The notes under the pieces are model-generated. The model saw nothing but the letters and a program-made list of their open reading frames with translations, made no database searches and was not told where the DNA came from. A stretch of 64,000 nucleotides of DNA from Mycolicibacterium cosmeticum (GTDB lineage: Bacteria; Actinomycetota; Actinomycetes; Mycobacteriales; Mycobacteriaceae), in the NCBI RefSeq assembly GCF_000613185.1, contig NZ_CCBB010000001.1, positions 2,914,001 to 2,978,000 on the forward strand, read 5' to 3'. A program made the position numbers and the translations under genes. Every line of letters starts with the position of its first letter. Position 1 is the stretch's first letter. Positions 25,494-33,445 of this stretch are shown here, piece after piece.

Positions 25494-26267
25494 CTACCCG
25501 CTGTCGAGATCCCAGGACACGTGCCGGCTGAGCACCGAGGGTGGCAGGCCGAACATTTCGCGGGTGGTACGGGTCAGGTGAGCGCTATCGGCGAACCCCG
25601 CCCCGTGCGCCGCGCCGGTCAGATCATCCCCGGCCTGAACCCGGGTGATCGCGGCCCGCAGCCGTGACCACAACACGTAACGCCGCAGCGGGATGCCGAC
25701 CTGCTCGGTGAACAGATGCGTTAACCGGCTCGCTGAAAGGCCAACCTGGGCAGCCAGTTCCGTGCCGCTGACCGGTCCCGCCGCCACAAGGTCGGGCAAC
25801 AGCCGCAACGCGTCATCGATGGCGGGATGCCGCACCGCGGTGCCGTTGTCGGCCGTGGCGGGCGCCAGGTGCGCAATCAGCTCGTCGACCACCGCGGCCA
25901 GCGCGCGCCGACGGGTCGAACTTAGCACCGGGGTGACGATCCACCCGGACCGCACGGCACGGGAGTGTGCGGCCTGTCCCGGCGCGGATTCCGGCTCCAG
26001 GAACACCACCGTTCCCTCCTGGGCGCCGACCTCGATCCGGTGCGGCGCGTCGGCGGGCACGACCACCTTCGTCCCGACGTGGCGCGCGCCGTGCTCATCG
26101 AGCACCGTCAGCGCCGTTGTCGCGGTGATGACCTGCACCGCATGGTGAGCGTGAGCATCGGTGGAGCCGATCGACCCCGCGAAGGCCAGCACCCCCGGCC
26201 GCAGCAGCGCCGCCCCACCCCAGCGCGGTCCGGCCGCTGCATCACCACCACGCCTATTAATCGCCAC
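25494..26267 (-). CDS. AraC-family regulator
   Basis: The 257-residue protein has an N-terminal cupin-like sensing part (AFAGSIGSTDAHAHHAVQVI, then VVPADAPHRIEVG) with metal-binding-type histidines, and a C-terminal double HTH (GLSASRLTHLFTEQVGIPL, GFADSAHLTRTTREMFG). The start is GTG 26267: it follows TATCAT by six bases, like the cmtR-like gene, and residues upstream look non-coding. It probably controls the hydroxylase and the rest of the operon. The inducer is unknown. Confidence 0.87.
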   Translation of the reverse strand: MAINRRGGDAAAGPRWGGAALLRPGVLAFAGSIGSTDAHAHHAVQVITATTALTVLDEHGARHVGTKVVVPADAPHRIEVGAQEGTVVFLEPESAPGQAAHSRAVRSGWIVTPVLSSTRRRALAAVVDELIAHLAPATADNGTAVRHPAIDDALRLLPDLVAAGPVSGTELAAQVGLSASRLTHLFTEQVGIPLRRYVLWSRLRAAITRVQAGDDLTGAAHGAGFADSAHLTRTTREMFGLPPSVLSRHVSWDLDSG

Positions 26268-26308
26268 CAAACGATGATAGCGTGAGCCATCGATCGTTGA
26301 TTGGCGAT
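26268..26308 (-). promoter_or_regulatory. Leaderless promoter and dyad of the AraC gene
   Basis: TATCAT on the minus strand (26279-26274) precedes the GTG by six bases. A perfect pair ATCGCCA (26260-26266) and TGGCGAT (26302-26308) brackets the promoter, so a dimeric regulator could cover it. There is no ribosome binding site. Confidence 0.5.
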
Positions 26309-26337
26309 GCCACGATCGCGTCGAGAGCGGACGGTGC

Positions 26338-26862
26338 TCGCCGTCCGCTGCAGCAGACCTCCCGGTGCTCATCTAACACTGTCACCACCTCCGATCCAGT
26401 CCTCATCGGCGCAAGCGTCGTGCACCGATCCGGGATCACGCACTACCTAGCGCGTAGCAACGATCACCATTACCGGGTGAACGACGTCCGCGTGCCTGGC
26501 GCATCGCTTCCGTCTGCGGACAGGTGCGATTCTAAAAGTCCGAGGCATGCCGCAGCGTGGCATGCGGGGGCTGCAGATTGCTCTGCAGGCGGCTGATTTC
26601 TCGGCACTGAGAACATCTCTTGTGAACGCAACATTCTCATCATCGCGAAAAGCACTGTGATTGAGTGGAGTTCGCGTCAAGGAGATGTGCTGACTCGGTA
26701 AGCGGCGGTGTCGATCACATTCGTACCGTAGTCAGTCCGTACTGGTTAGTCACACCATCAGCTCATCTGTCCTCCTGATGAGCGGAGTGCTGCCTGTGAC
26801 TACCAAACTGCGAACAACGTTGTCGGCACCTGAGCCTGAGGACATAACGATGGATGTTCGGT
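26338..26862 (+). repeat. Putative Tn7-like element end, copy 2, with first codons of a tnsA relic
   Basis: This is a diverged direct copy of 3418-3935. It includes the hairpin GCTCATC/GATGAGC and continues into the first 20-odd codons of a TnsA frame (VTTKLRTTLSAPEPED). Homology stops near 26862 and no further transposase sequence follows. The remaining bases to 26998 hold nothing recognisable. It appears to be the scar of a second or older element. Confidence 0.65.
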
Positions 26863-26998
26863 GCAATGGCCACCCGAGCCGTGCAGGCGATATCTCAAGC
26901 GACGTCGCTGCTTCCGTCCCACCACAAGGCTTCAAGCCCGACGGAGTCATTTCGTCAAGCGTATGCCGGTCGTGGTTGGTAGATGCACTGGCACTGGG

Positions 26999-28369
26999 TC
27001 AATACTCGATTAACCGCACGACGTGAGTGGTCATGCCGCTGGGCCGGACTGGGGCAATGCGTACTTGCGAACCGGTAAAGGGTGATTCGAGCATCTGACC
27101 CTGGCCCAGGTACAGGGCGACGTGTTGGCTGCCGCCCGGTCCCCAGAACAGCAGGTCGCCACGGCGCATCTCGGCTACCGGTACGCGGCGTCCGAGATCG
27201 TATTGTGCTCCAGAGTATTTCGGTAGGTTGATGCCGACCCCAGCGAAGGCGTACACCATGAGTCCGGAACAATCGAAGCCGACTGTTCCAGCGCCTTGAT
27301 CGATGCCGTTGGTCGGGCCGCCGGCATTGCCTCCACCCCACGAGTAGGGGACACCCATCTGAGACATGCCTCTGCGGATGCTGAACTCGACGGCCTGCTG
27401 TCCGTACAGTCGAGGAATTCGCCCGCCCGGCGCTGCCGCCTGCGCTGGAGTGGCCGCGGGGATCAGACCCAACTTGACGAGGAAGCGGCGGCCGAGGTCT
27501 GCGGTGATCTGCGCCGAGGCTGCTGAGATTTGTAGCACCGAGTTGATGATTGCTACCGGATCCTGGAGGTTGGCCCCGGGGACGACCGGAATTGTCTGGC
27601 TCCATTGGGTGGCAGCGGGCTGTCGTGTGGCGTCCGTGTCCCAATTAGTGTCTGAAGCGACTGATGCTGCTGCGGCAGGCGATGATTGGAGGGCTTGGTC
27701 GAGTCGCTGCCTTGTGGCGCGGGCTTCGCCTGCGGCGGTCTCGATTTCGATCTGCTTACGGTCGAATGCTTCTTTGGTGACGCGAAGTGCCTGCACAGCT
27801 TGGTCATAGCGCTCTTGGGCGGCTGTTGTCGCTGTGTCTGCGGCTGTCTGAGCCTGGCGTGTCGCCGATTCGGCATTGGCCTGCTCGGTGCGGGTGCGCT
27901 GTAGGTCGGTGCGTGCCTGGGCGAATGCCAACACCAGCGTCTGCTGTGTCGCTCCGGCGGAAAGTACTTGCTCTGGGATCGATGCGGAGATGGGCCATGA
28001 GGCCGGTCCGTTGACATACTGAGAAGCTGCGAACTCGTCGAACCGTTGCTGTGCCCGGTTCGCCAGGTCGGCTGCCTGCTGGGTCTCTCGTCGCGCCTCG
28101 TCGAGCGCGCTGCCTGCGTCATCGGCGGCAGCACGAGCACGCTCGACTTCATGTAGTGCTTTCATGACGATCTCTTGCTGAGAGTGAATGCCAGCTTGAA
28201 GATCGGCAAGGCTTTGGTCGGCGCGTGCGACGTCGCCCACCAGAGCGGCCAGGGTATCGGGTTGTGTCCGGTGGGGATCGGCTGATGCCAGCCCCTGTCC
28301 GCTCACGACCACGACGGATGTCAGTACAAGCGCACACGAGATCCGTGATGGTCGATCGATGAAACCCAT
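26999..28369 (-). CDS. RipA-like NlpC/P60 peptidoglycan hydrolase
   Basis: This 456-residue secreted protein has a signal peptide (ISCALVLTSVVVVSGQGLAS), a long coiled-coil region (about residues 40-230), a linker and a C-terminal NlpC/P60 domain. Catalytic residues are visible: Cys in GFDCSGLMVYAF, His in GSQHVALYL and an acidic residue in QMLESPF. RipA-type enzymes cut the stem peptide D-Glu/mDAP bond and are needed for cell separation. The length is near that of mycobacterial RipA. An operator-like CTACGTA site lies 31 bases upstream. A second RipA relative ends the window. Confidence 0.88.
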   Translation of the reverse strand: MGFIDRPSRISCALVLTSVVVVSGQGLASADPHRTQPDTLAALVGDVARADQSLADLQAGIHSQQEIVMKALHEVERARAAADDAGSALDEARRETQQAADLANRAQQRFDEFAASQYVNGPASWPISASIPEQVLSAGATQQTLVLAFAQARTDLQRTRTEQANAESATRQAQTAADTATTAAQERYDQAVQALRVTKEAFDRKQIEIETAAGEARATRQRLDQALQSSPAAAASVASDTNWDTDATRQPAATQWSQTIPVVPGANLQDPVAIINSVLQISAASAQITADLGRRFLVKLGLIPAATPAQAAAPGGRIPRLYGQQAVEFSIRRGMSQMGVPYSWGGGNAGGPTNGIDQGAGTVGFDCSGLMVYAFAGVGINLPKYSGAQYDLGRRVPVAEMRRGDLLFWGPGGSQHVALYLGQGQMLESPFTGSQVRIAPVRPSGMTTHVVRLIEY

Positions 28370-28399
28370 GGGAACACCCTTCCGCCTCCGCGCACCCAG

Positions 28400-28424
28400 T
28401 ATCTACTGAGTAACTACGTAATAT
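28400..28424 (-). promoter_or_regulatory. BlaI-type operator upstream of the RipA-like gene
   Basis: The site reads ATCTACTGAG followed by TAACTACGTAATA. It shares the CTACGTA core and the TACTGA variant half-site with a dozen other sites in the window. It lies directly before the gene on the minus strand, where a repressor would block transcription. Confidence 0.6.
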
Positions 28425-28521
28425 GCGGCAAGGTTATATGGCGTCCGTCCCTCTGGTCACTTCTGTCACAGAGCTGTGACCATTGGCGATCCTTTCGAGG
28501 GTCCGAGGTGTTCGAGGATGA

Positions 28522-29151
28522 TCAGGTGGTGGGCTTGTCGGTGTCCGGGATCGGCGGACTTGTGGGATGTGGCGCTTGCGGCGTCGAGATGCGGTTGCGG
28601 CGGCGTTTGAGGGCCCGCCAGAGGGCTATCAGGGCGCCGGCCGCGAGGCCGGCGATACCAGCTGACAGGAGTGTGGTTGAGGTATCGCCTTCATTGGCTG
28701 GGGGCGGTGGAGTTGCGGCGGTCTAAGTTGGCGCAGTGGATCCGGTAGGGGGTGATGTCGGTGCGTTCTCGGTGAAGCCGGCATCGATGGTGAAAGTGTA
28801 GGAGCCCGACACGGGATGGCCATCGGCGGACAGCACGCGGTACCCCACGGTGTATTCGCCATTGGTAGGTTGGTCCGGTCCCACCGTGACGGTCAGTGTG
28901 GGGCCTTGAATTTGGGGTGTGGTCGAAATCCAGTTCCGCCCGGCGGAGTCGTTGAGGACGACATTGGCAAAGGTTGCGTTGATGTCCTCGTTGAAGGTCA
29001 GGGTGATCGCGGTCGGCGGCACCGGCACCGAGCTTTGTTCGACGGGATCAGAGTTGACCAACGCGGTGTGCGCGGCGGCGGTCCCCGCTGCAGCGGTCCA
29101 GAATGTTGATGCCATCAGGCCTGTCGCAAGCAGGCGTGCTGCTGTGTTCAC
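28522..29151 (-). CDS. copC: CopC copper-binding protein interrupted by an in-frame amber codon
   Basis: The first part (29151-28723) encodes 142 residues: signal peptide, mature His (AAAHTALVNSDP) and the late HPVSG histidine, the copper(II) ligands of CopC. A TAG stop at 28725-28723 follows STAPT. The same frame then continues without a gap: Pro-rich linker, a transmembrane segment (SAGIAGLAAGALIALWRAL), a basic stop-transfer stretch, and TGA at 28524-28522. Mycobacterial CopC proteins usually end in such an anchor. Either a recent nonsense mutation releases the protein, or readthrough occurs. Start GTG 29151 has GGACGG upstream; expression diverges from the TlpA-like gene. Confidence 0.85.
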
Positions 29152-29201
29152 GTTGTTCCGTCCATTCGGGTGGGCCGCGAGCGGCCGCTGACTGCGCCAC
29201 A

Positions 29202-29227
29202 TACTACGTACCATCTACGTAGTAGAT
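29202..29227. promoter_or_regulatory. Double BlaI-type operator between copC and the TlpA-like gene
   Basis: TACTACGTA (29202-29210) and CTACGTAGTAGAT (29215-29227) lie close together in the divergent intergenic region. One bound repressor could control both directions. It is among the best matches to the core motif. Confidence 0.65.
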
Positions 29228-29247
29228 TTGCGGGGGTGGAGGCGGAC

Positions 29248-29859
29248 ATGTTGGTAGGTGGGTGGCGAAGGGTCGCCGCGGCGGCGATGGCATTGACGGT
29301 GCTCGGTCCAACCGCAGGCTGCTCGACCGGCGCCGGCGCGGTTGCCCAGGGCGGCACATTTCAATTCGTCGCCCCCGGTGGGAAAGTCGACATCTTGTTT
29401 GACCCACCGGCCGACCGTGGTCGGCCGGGGCAAGTCAGTGGACCGGACCTTATGGACGTCGGTCGCACGGTGTCTCTGGGCGATTTCGCCGGGAAGGTGG
29501 TGGTGATCAATGTGTGGGGCCAGTGGTGTGCCCCGTGTCGCACCGAGATGCCAGAGCTCCAGCAGGTGTACGACGCCACCCGTGCCGAGGGTGTCGAGTT
29601 CCTGGGCATCGATGTCCGCGACAACAATCGCCAAGCTGCGGTGGACTTCGTCAAGGACCGGCGGGTCACGTTCCCGTCCATCTATGACCCGTCGATGCGC
29701 ACGATGATCGCGTTCGGTGATCGGTATCCGACGGCGGTGATCCCGTCGACGATCGTCTTGGACCGTGCGCATCGAGTGGCTGCGGTCTTCCTACGTGCGC
29801 TACTGGCCGAGGACCTCGAACCATTGGTTCGGCGGCTGGCCACTGAGCCGCGTGGATGA
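29248..29859 (+). CDS. TlpA/ResA-like thioredoxin lipoprotein
   Basis: The 203-residue protein has a lipoprotein signal ending TVLGPTAGC and a thioredoxin fold with the redox motif WCAPC, preceded by KVVVINVWGQ. A Pro-containing loop (YPTAVIPSTIVL) follows as expected. It would act outside the membrane to reduce or deliver copper to cytochrome oxidase or c-type cytochromes. Start ATG 29248 has GGTGGAGG upstream. The stop overlaps the CtaG-like gene by ATGA, linking it to oxidase assembly. A relic of a paralogue lies at 21203-21349. Confidence 0.88.
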   Translation: MLVGGWRRVAAAAMALTVLGPTAGCSTGAGAVAQGGTFQFVAPGGKVDILFDPPADRGRPGQVSGPDLMDVGRTVSLGDFAGKVVVINVWGQWCAPCRTEMPELQQVYDATRAEGVEFLGIDVRDNNRQAAVDFVKDRRVTFPSIYDPSMRTMIAFGDRYPTAVIPSTIVLDRAHRVAAVFLRALLAEDLEPLVRRLATEPRG

Positions 29860-30851
29860 GACGAGAATCGGTGTTCGGTGAGGTGATCTTGCCCGCGGAG
29901 CCGCCAACGGTTCTGCGGATGTTCGATTGGTTTGTGCCACCGTTTCCGTTGTTGCCCGCGGTGGCAGTGGGTTTGGCGGTGTGGTATCTGGTGGCGCTCT
30001 GTGCGCTGAGATCACAAGGCCGTCAATGGAGTTGGGTTCGAACGGTGAGCTTCATGGCCGGCTGTTCGGCCTTGGCGGCAGTTACTGGTCTGGCTATCGA
30101 CGGTTATGGGTATCGTCTGTTCAGCGCGTTCATGTTTCAGCATCTGACGCTGTCGATCCTGGTTCCACCCCTGCTGGTGCTGGGGGCGCCGGGTCGCCTG
30201 CTGCTGAGGTCTACGCCCCATCATGGACTCGGGCGCTGTGTGCTGGTCGCCGCATTGGCTGGATTGCGCTGTCGCGCCAGTCGCATCGCCTTGCACCCAG
30301 GGCTGACCATCCCGCTGTTCTTGTTGAGTTACTACGGCTTGTATTTGTCTGACGTGTTCGATACTGCCGCAGCCAGTGTGGCCGGCCATCTGATGCTGCA
30401 GGTGTTCTTTCTGGTCAGTGGTCTGCTGTTCATCGTGCCGATCTTGTCGGCGGGGCCGTTGCCGGTCCGGCAGAGCAACCTCGGCCGATTCTTCGACATC
30501 TTCCTTGAGATGCCGTTGCACGTGTTCATCGGCGTCATCTTGATGATGGCTCCACGAGCACTCACCAACACCTTCTCTAGTCCGCCGCCGCAGTGGAATG
30601 TCGATCCGGTTGCCGATCAGGCGGTGGCAGGGGCGCTGGCCTGGTCATACGGGGAGCCGGTTGCGCTGCTGACGGTGCTGGTTTTCGCTATTCGGTGGCG
30701 CCGCGACGAACAGTCGGAGTCCAGTAGGCGCGAAGCCGACGTCGAGAACAGTGATGCGGAATTGGCGGCGTACAACGCGTTTCTGCGGGGGTTGCACGAG
30801 GGTCCGCGACGCAACGAGGCTGAGTCGCCCACTGCAGGCAAGCCCGACTGA
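29856..30851 (+). CDS. CtaG-type cytochrome oxidase assembly membrane protein
   Basis: This 331-residue protein has about seven transmembrane segments and matches the caa3_CtaG family: MFQHLTLSILVPPLLVLGAP, then VAGHLMLQVFFLVSGLLF and EMPLHVFIGVILMM. The conserved histidines sit at membrane edges and are thought to handle copper for the oxidase. It is translationally coupled to the TlpA-like gene. The C-terminal tail is hydrophilic. The same family is fused to CopD in the gene at 39358. Confidence 0.87.
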   Translation: MRRESVFGEVILPAEPPTVLRMFDWFVPPFPLLPAVAVGLAVWYLVALCALRSQGRQWSWVRTVSFMAGCSALAAVTGLAIDGYGYRLFSAFMFQHLTLSILVPPLLVLGAPGRLLLRSTPHHGLGRCVLVAALAGLRCRASRIALHPGLTIPLFLLSYYGLYLSDVFDTAAASVAGHLMLQVFFLVSGLLFIVPILSAGPLPVRQSNLGRFFDIFLEMPLHVFIGVILMMAPRALTNTFSSPPPQWNVDPVADQAVAGALAWSYGEPVALLTVLVFAIRWRRDEQSESSRREADVENSDAELAAYNAFLRGLHEGPRRNEAESPTAGKPD

Positions 30852-30860
30852 TCGCTGCCG

Positions 30861-31805
30861 CTAGGCGAAACAGATCAGTGCGCCCGACAAGGCCAATGCC
30901 GCGATGGCAAGTGGCGTTCCCGCCATCGCCGCGACAGCTCCGCTGAGTGTGGCGCGGGTCCTGATCTGGTCCAGGCCGCTCGGAGGATCGGTCAGGCGTC
31001 GGGCACGCACGAGCACGGCGACACTGGCGGCGGCCAGCCCGTGGGGCGGGGCGGTGACACCCGCTAGCGCAAGCAGACCGTCAAGCAAGGGTTGGTGGCC
31101 GTGTTTGCGGGCAGCCGCATCGTCGGCGCACATCTCCAGCAGCGAACCGATTTCTGAGGCTGCCGCCGCGAAGAACGCGATCCTGGGTAGCGCTGCGGCG
31201 AGACCCCGAACCGCAGCGACGATGTGGGCGTGGCGACCCCGCAGGTGGGCCCGTTCGTGGGCGATCACGGCCGCTAGTTGCGGCTTGTCCAGCGCCGCCA
31301 CGGCGGCGCTGGTCACAACGATTGCTGCCGGCCTACCGGCGACACAATAAGCCGCGGGTTCGGGTGCGTCGATGAGGACCACGTCGCCACCGGCAGACCT
31401 GCCGACCAACCGGACCGCATCGGCATGATCGAGAGTGTGCGAGCGCATCCGACTCAACGCACGAACCATGCGAACTGTCACGGCACTCAATCCGCCACCG
31501 GCAACAGCTACAGCCACTGCGGCCACGACCTGGGTGGGCCAACCGAAGTGCCCCAGCAGGATCGCTTGCAGCCGCTCAAGGCAGGACGCAAGGAGCGCGT
31601 CGGGACTGTCCCAGTGCCCGGCGGCCTCGATCAGAACGAGCGCCATCGCCACGATCGAGCATCCGATCACCGTCACCACCGCTGTCAACCAGGCCGTGAT
31701 CGCCAGTCGGGGTGCGATGCCTTCAGCGGCGAGCCGAGCGAGCAACTGTGGCCCAGCCGCGAGTACAACCAGGACATAGAGCAGGAGGGCGGCTGCGACG
31801 GTCAT
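30861..31805 (-). CDS. M56 (BlaR1-like) membrane metallopeptidase
   Basis: The 314-residue protein has N-terminal membrane segments and a cytoplasmic zinc peptidase site HERAH (AVIAHERAHLRGRHAH), followed by membrane segments near the C-terminus. M56 proteins cleave or signal to BlaI-type repressors. It has no C-terminal penicillin-binding sensor domain, unlike BlaR1 of staphylococci, so the signal sensed is open. It overlaps the blaI gene by ATGA and is the only M56 protein in the window. Confidence 0.87.
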   Translation of the reverse strand: MTVAAALLLYVLVVLAAGPQLLARLAAEGIAPRLAITAWLTAVVTVIGCSIVAMALVLIEAAGHWDSPDALLASCLERLQAILLGHFGWPTQVVAAVAVAVAGGGLSAVTVRMVRALSRMRSHTLDHADAVRLVGRSAGGDVVLIDAPEPAAYCVAGRPAAIVVTSAAVAALDKPQLAAVIAHERAHLRGRHAHIVAAVRGLAAALPRIAFFAAAASEIGSLLEMCADDAAARKHGHQPLLDGLLALAGVTAPPHGLAAASVAVLVRARRLTDPPSGLDQIRTRATLSGAVAAMAGTPLAIAALALSGALICFA

Positions 31806-32182
31806 CGACGTGATGACTTGCGGGCCAGCCGCCGCAGGGCCGCGCGCAGATCGGCAGACTCCGCGGCATCAATCTGCGCCACGAAATGGCTCAGGACGGC
31901 CTCTGAACGGCCGCCACCGTTGAGAGCTTCCAGCATGAGACGTGCGCTGTGCTCTTCGCGAGTCAAGGTGGGGCGGTAGCGGTACGCGCGTCCGTCGCGT
32001 TCGCGCGACAACCATCCCTTGCCGTGCAGATTGTCCATCGTCGACATCACGGTGGTGTAGGCGATGTCGCGCTCGGTGCTCAACTCGGCGAGGATGTCGC
32101 GCACCGTCGCATCGGAGTCGCGATCCCACAGCCGGTCCATGATGGACGCTTCGAGTTCACCGAAGCCACGCACCCGCGCCAT
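31802..32182 (-). CDS. blaI: BlaI/MecI/CopY-family repressor 1
   Basis: This 126-residue winged-helix protein contains the family signature VRDILAELSTERDIAYTTVM and NLHGKGWLSRERDGRAYRY. The C-terminal half (SHFVAQIDAAESADLRAALR) forms the dimerisation helices, and the cleavage site for M56 would lie between. It has a clear AGGAGG ribosome binding site and so a leadered transcript. With M56 it forms a repressor/sensor pair, the likely master switch of the CTACGTA sites. A second family member lies at 50225. Confidence 0.92.
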   Translation of the reverse strand: MARVRGFGELEASIMDRLWDRDSDATVRDILAELSTERDIAYTTVMSTMDNLHGKGWLSRERDGRAYRYRPTLTREEHSARLMLEALNGGGRSEAVLSHFVAQIDAAESADLRAALRRLARKSSRR

Positions 32183-32194
32183 GAACGAACCTCC

Positions 32195-32214
32195 TGATTA
32201 AGTCAGTAGTCAGC
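32195..32214 (-). promoter_or_regulatory. Variant operator upstream of blaI
   Basis: On the minus strand the site reads GACTACTGACTTAATCA just before the AGGAGG of blaI. It carries the TACTGA variant half-site and lacks the full CTACGTA core. Autoregulation is likely, with weaker binding than at the target genes. Confidence 0.5.
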
Positions 32215-32295
32215 TTACGGTGTCGGCCAGCGCGCGGTGTGCAGGAGAGCGCTCACGGCAACCGGGCGCGTGGCGTGGGCCGTCGTCTGGGGATG

Positions 32296-33255
32296 CTATC
32301 CAGTGCGCACGCCCCGGGCGCGCAGCCACGACGTCGGATCGGTTTTGGTCAATCCGTTGAGATGCACCTCGAAATGAAGATGAGGACCAGTGGAGTTGCC
32401 TCGATTCCCCATGGTAGCCACCAGGTCGCCGGCCAGCACCCGGTCACCGACCTCGACCGTCGCGGAGTCGATGTGGCCATACAACGTCACCGTTCCGTCC
32501 GCGCTACGGATCTTGACCCACATCCCGTAGCCCGCCGTGGGACCGGCCGCGATGACTTCGCCGTCGGCAGCAGCATAGATCGGGGTCCCGATGGAGTTGG
32601 CGATATCCAGGCCTGCGTGCAGGGTCCCCCAGCGCGTGCCGAAGGCTGATGTCTGGATGCCCGACGTGGGAAAGACGAATTGGGGGCGCCGCAACATCGC
32701 CTCGCGCTGCGCGCGCTCTTGCGCGAACGCCGTGGCGCGAGCCAACTCCTCTACGTGCACTGCGGAGTCCGACGTGTTCAGCGCCGGGACGATCTGTATG
32801 CCCGCCGGTTCCTGCGCGAGGTGCTGGGTTGTTGCGATTTCCACCCCGGACGGCCTGTCCGGTGATATCGCCTGCGCGCCCGCCGCCACCGCGCCGGCGG
32901 CCATGCTGGCGATGACGACGCGACTATGCACCGCACCGACGGCGTTGCGGCTCTTGCGATGTGACGTCGGTCGGTGTCTACCCCGTATCGGGGCCATGGC
33001 CGCCGGTCCGACTGCCAGTGGCGAAAAAGGCTGCCCGGCCAAAGATTCGTGGTCGGGGCCAAGGAGGGTCAAAGCGGGATCTTCGGCAACATCATTCAGA
33101 TCGTCGAGCTCTGGAGCAATGAGCACCTGCAGGTCTTTGGGCAAGCGGCCTTGGCGGGTTAAGCGGGGCCTCATGGCCGGGATGATCTCGGTGACGGCGT
33201 CCCATGCGTGGTCGGGGGGCGCATGAGGGCGCTCAGCGCGTCGCTGCCGAACCAA
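32296..33255 (-). CDS. M23-family (LytM-type) peptidoglycan endopeptidase
   Basis: The C-terminal 130 residues form a LytM domain with HAGLDIAN (His and Asp zinc ligands) and GPHLHFEVH (catalytic His and third ligand). Ahead of it lie a transmembrane segment (VVIASMAAGAVAAGAQA), an Ala/Glu-rich helix and a cytoplasmic N-terminus of about 120 residues. M23 enzymes cut peptide cross-links or activate amidases. The start is uncertain: TTG 33255 has GGAAGG 7 bases upstream, TTG 33327 gives the longest frame and ATG 33174 is the first ATG. It lies downstream of lnt on the same strand. Confidence 0.82.
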   Translation of the reverse strand: MVRQRRAERPHAPPDHAWDAVTEIIPAMRPRLTRQGRLPKDLQVLIAPELDDLNDVAEDPALTLLGPDHESLAGQPFSPLAVGPAAMAPIRGRHRPTSHRKSRNAVGAVHSRVVIASMAAGAVAAGAQAISPDRPSGVEIATTQHLAQEPAGIQIVPALNTSDSAVHVEELARATAFAQERAQREAMLRRPQFVFPTSGIQTSAFGTRWGTLHAGLDIANSIGTPIYAAADGEVIAAGPTAGYGMWVKIRSADGTVTLYGHIDSATVEVGDRVLAGDLVATMGNRGNSTGPHLHFEVHLNGLTKTDPTSWLRARGVRTG

Positions 33256-33420
33256 CCTGCCACCTTCCCGCGCCGTTATCGTTCTGTTATCTGGCAAGAC
33301 GCTAACCCAGCTGAGACTGCGCAGCAAGCCCGGTAGCGACGCTCACACGGTCATGTAGCGAGCCGCGCGGCAGCGGGAATCGTCCTGAACTGCATGTTTG
33401 TCGCATGAAATACTGAATGG

Positions 33421-33445
33421 ATCAGTACTATATCGATCAGTAGAC
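33421..33445 (-). promoter_or_regulatory. TACTGATC direct repeat upstream of the M23 gene
   Basis: On the minus strand TACTGATC occurs twice with a start-to-start distance of 15 bases, overlapping the end of lnt. The element resembles the TACTGA variant of the CTACGTA sites. It lies 166-190 bases before the assumed M23 start, so it may drive M23 separately from lnt. Confidence 0.45.
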
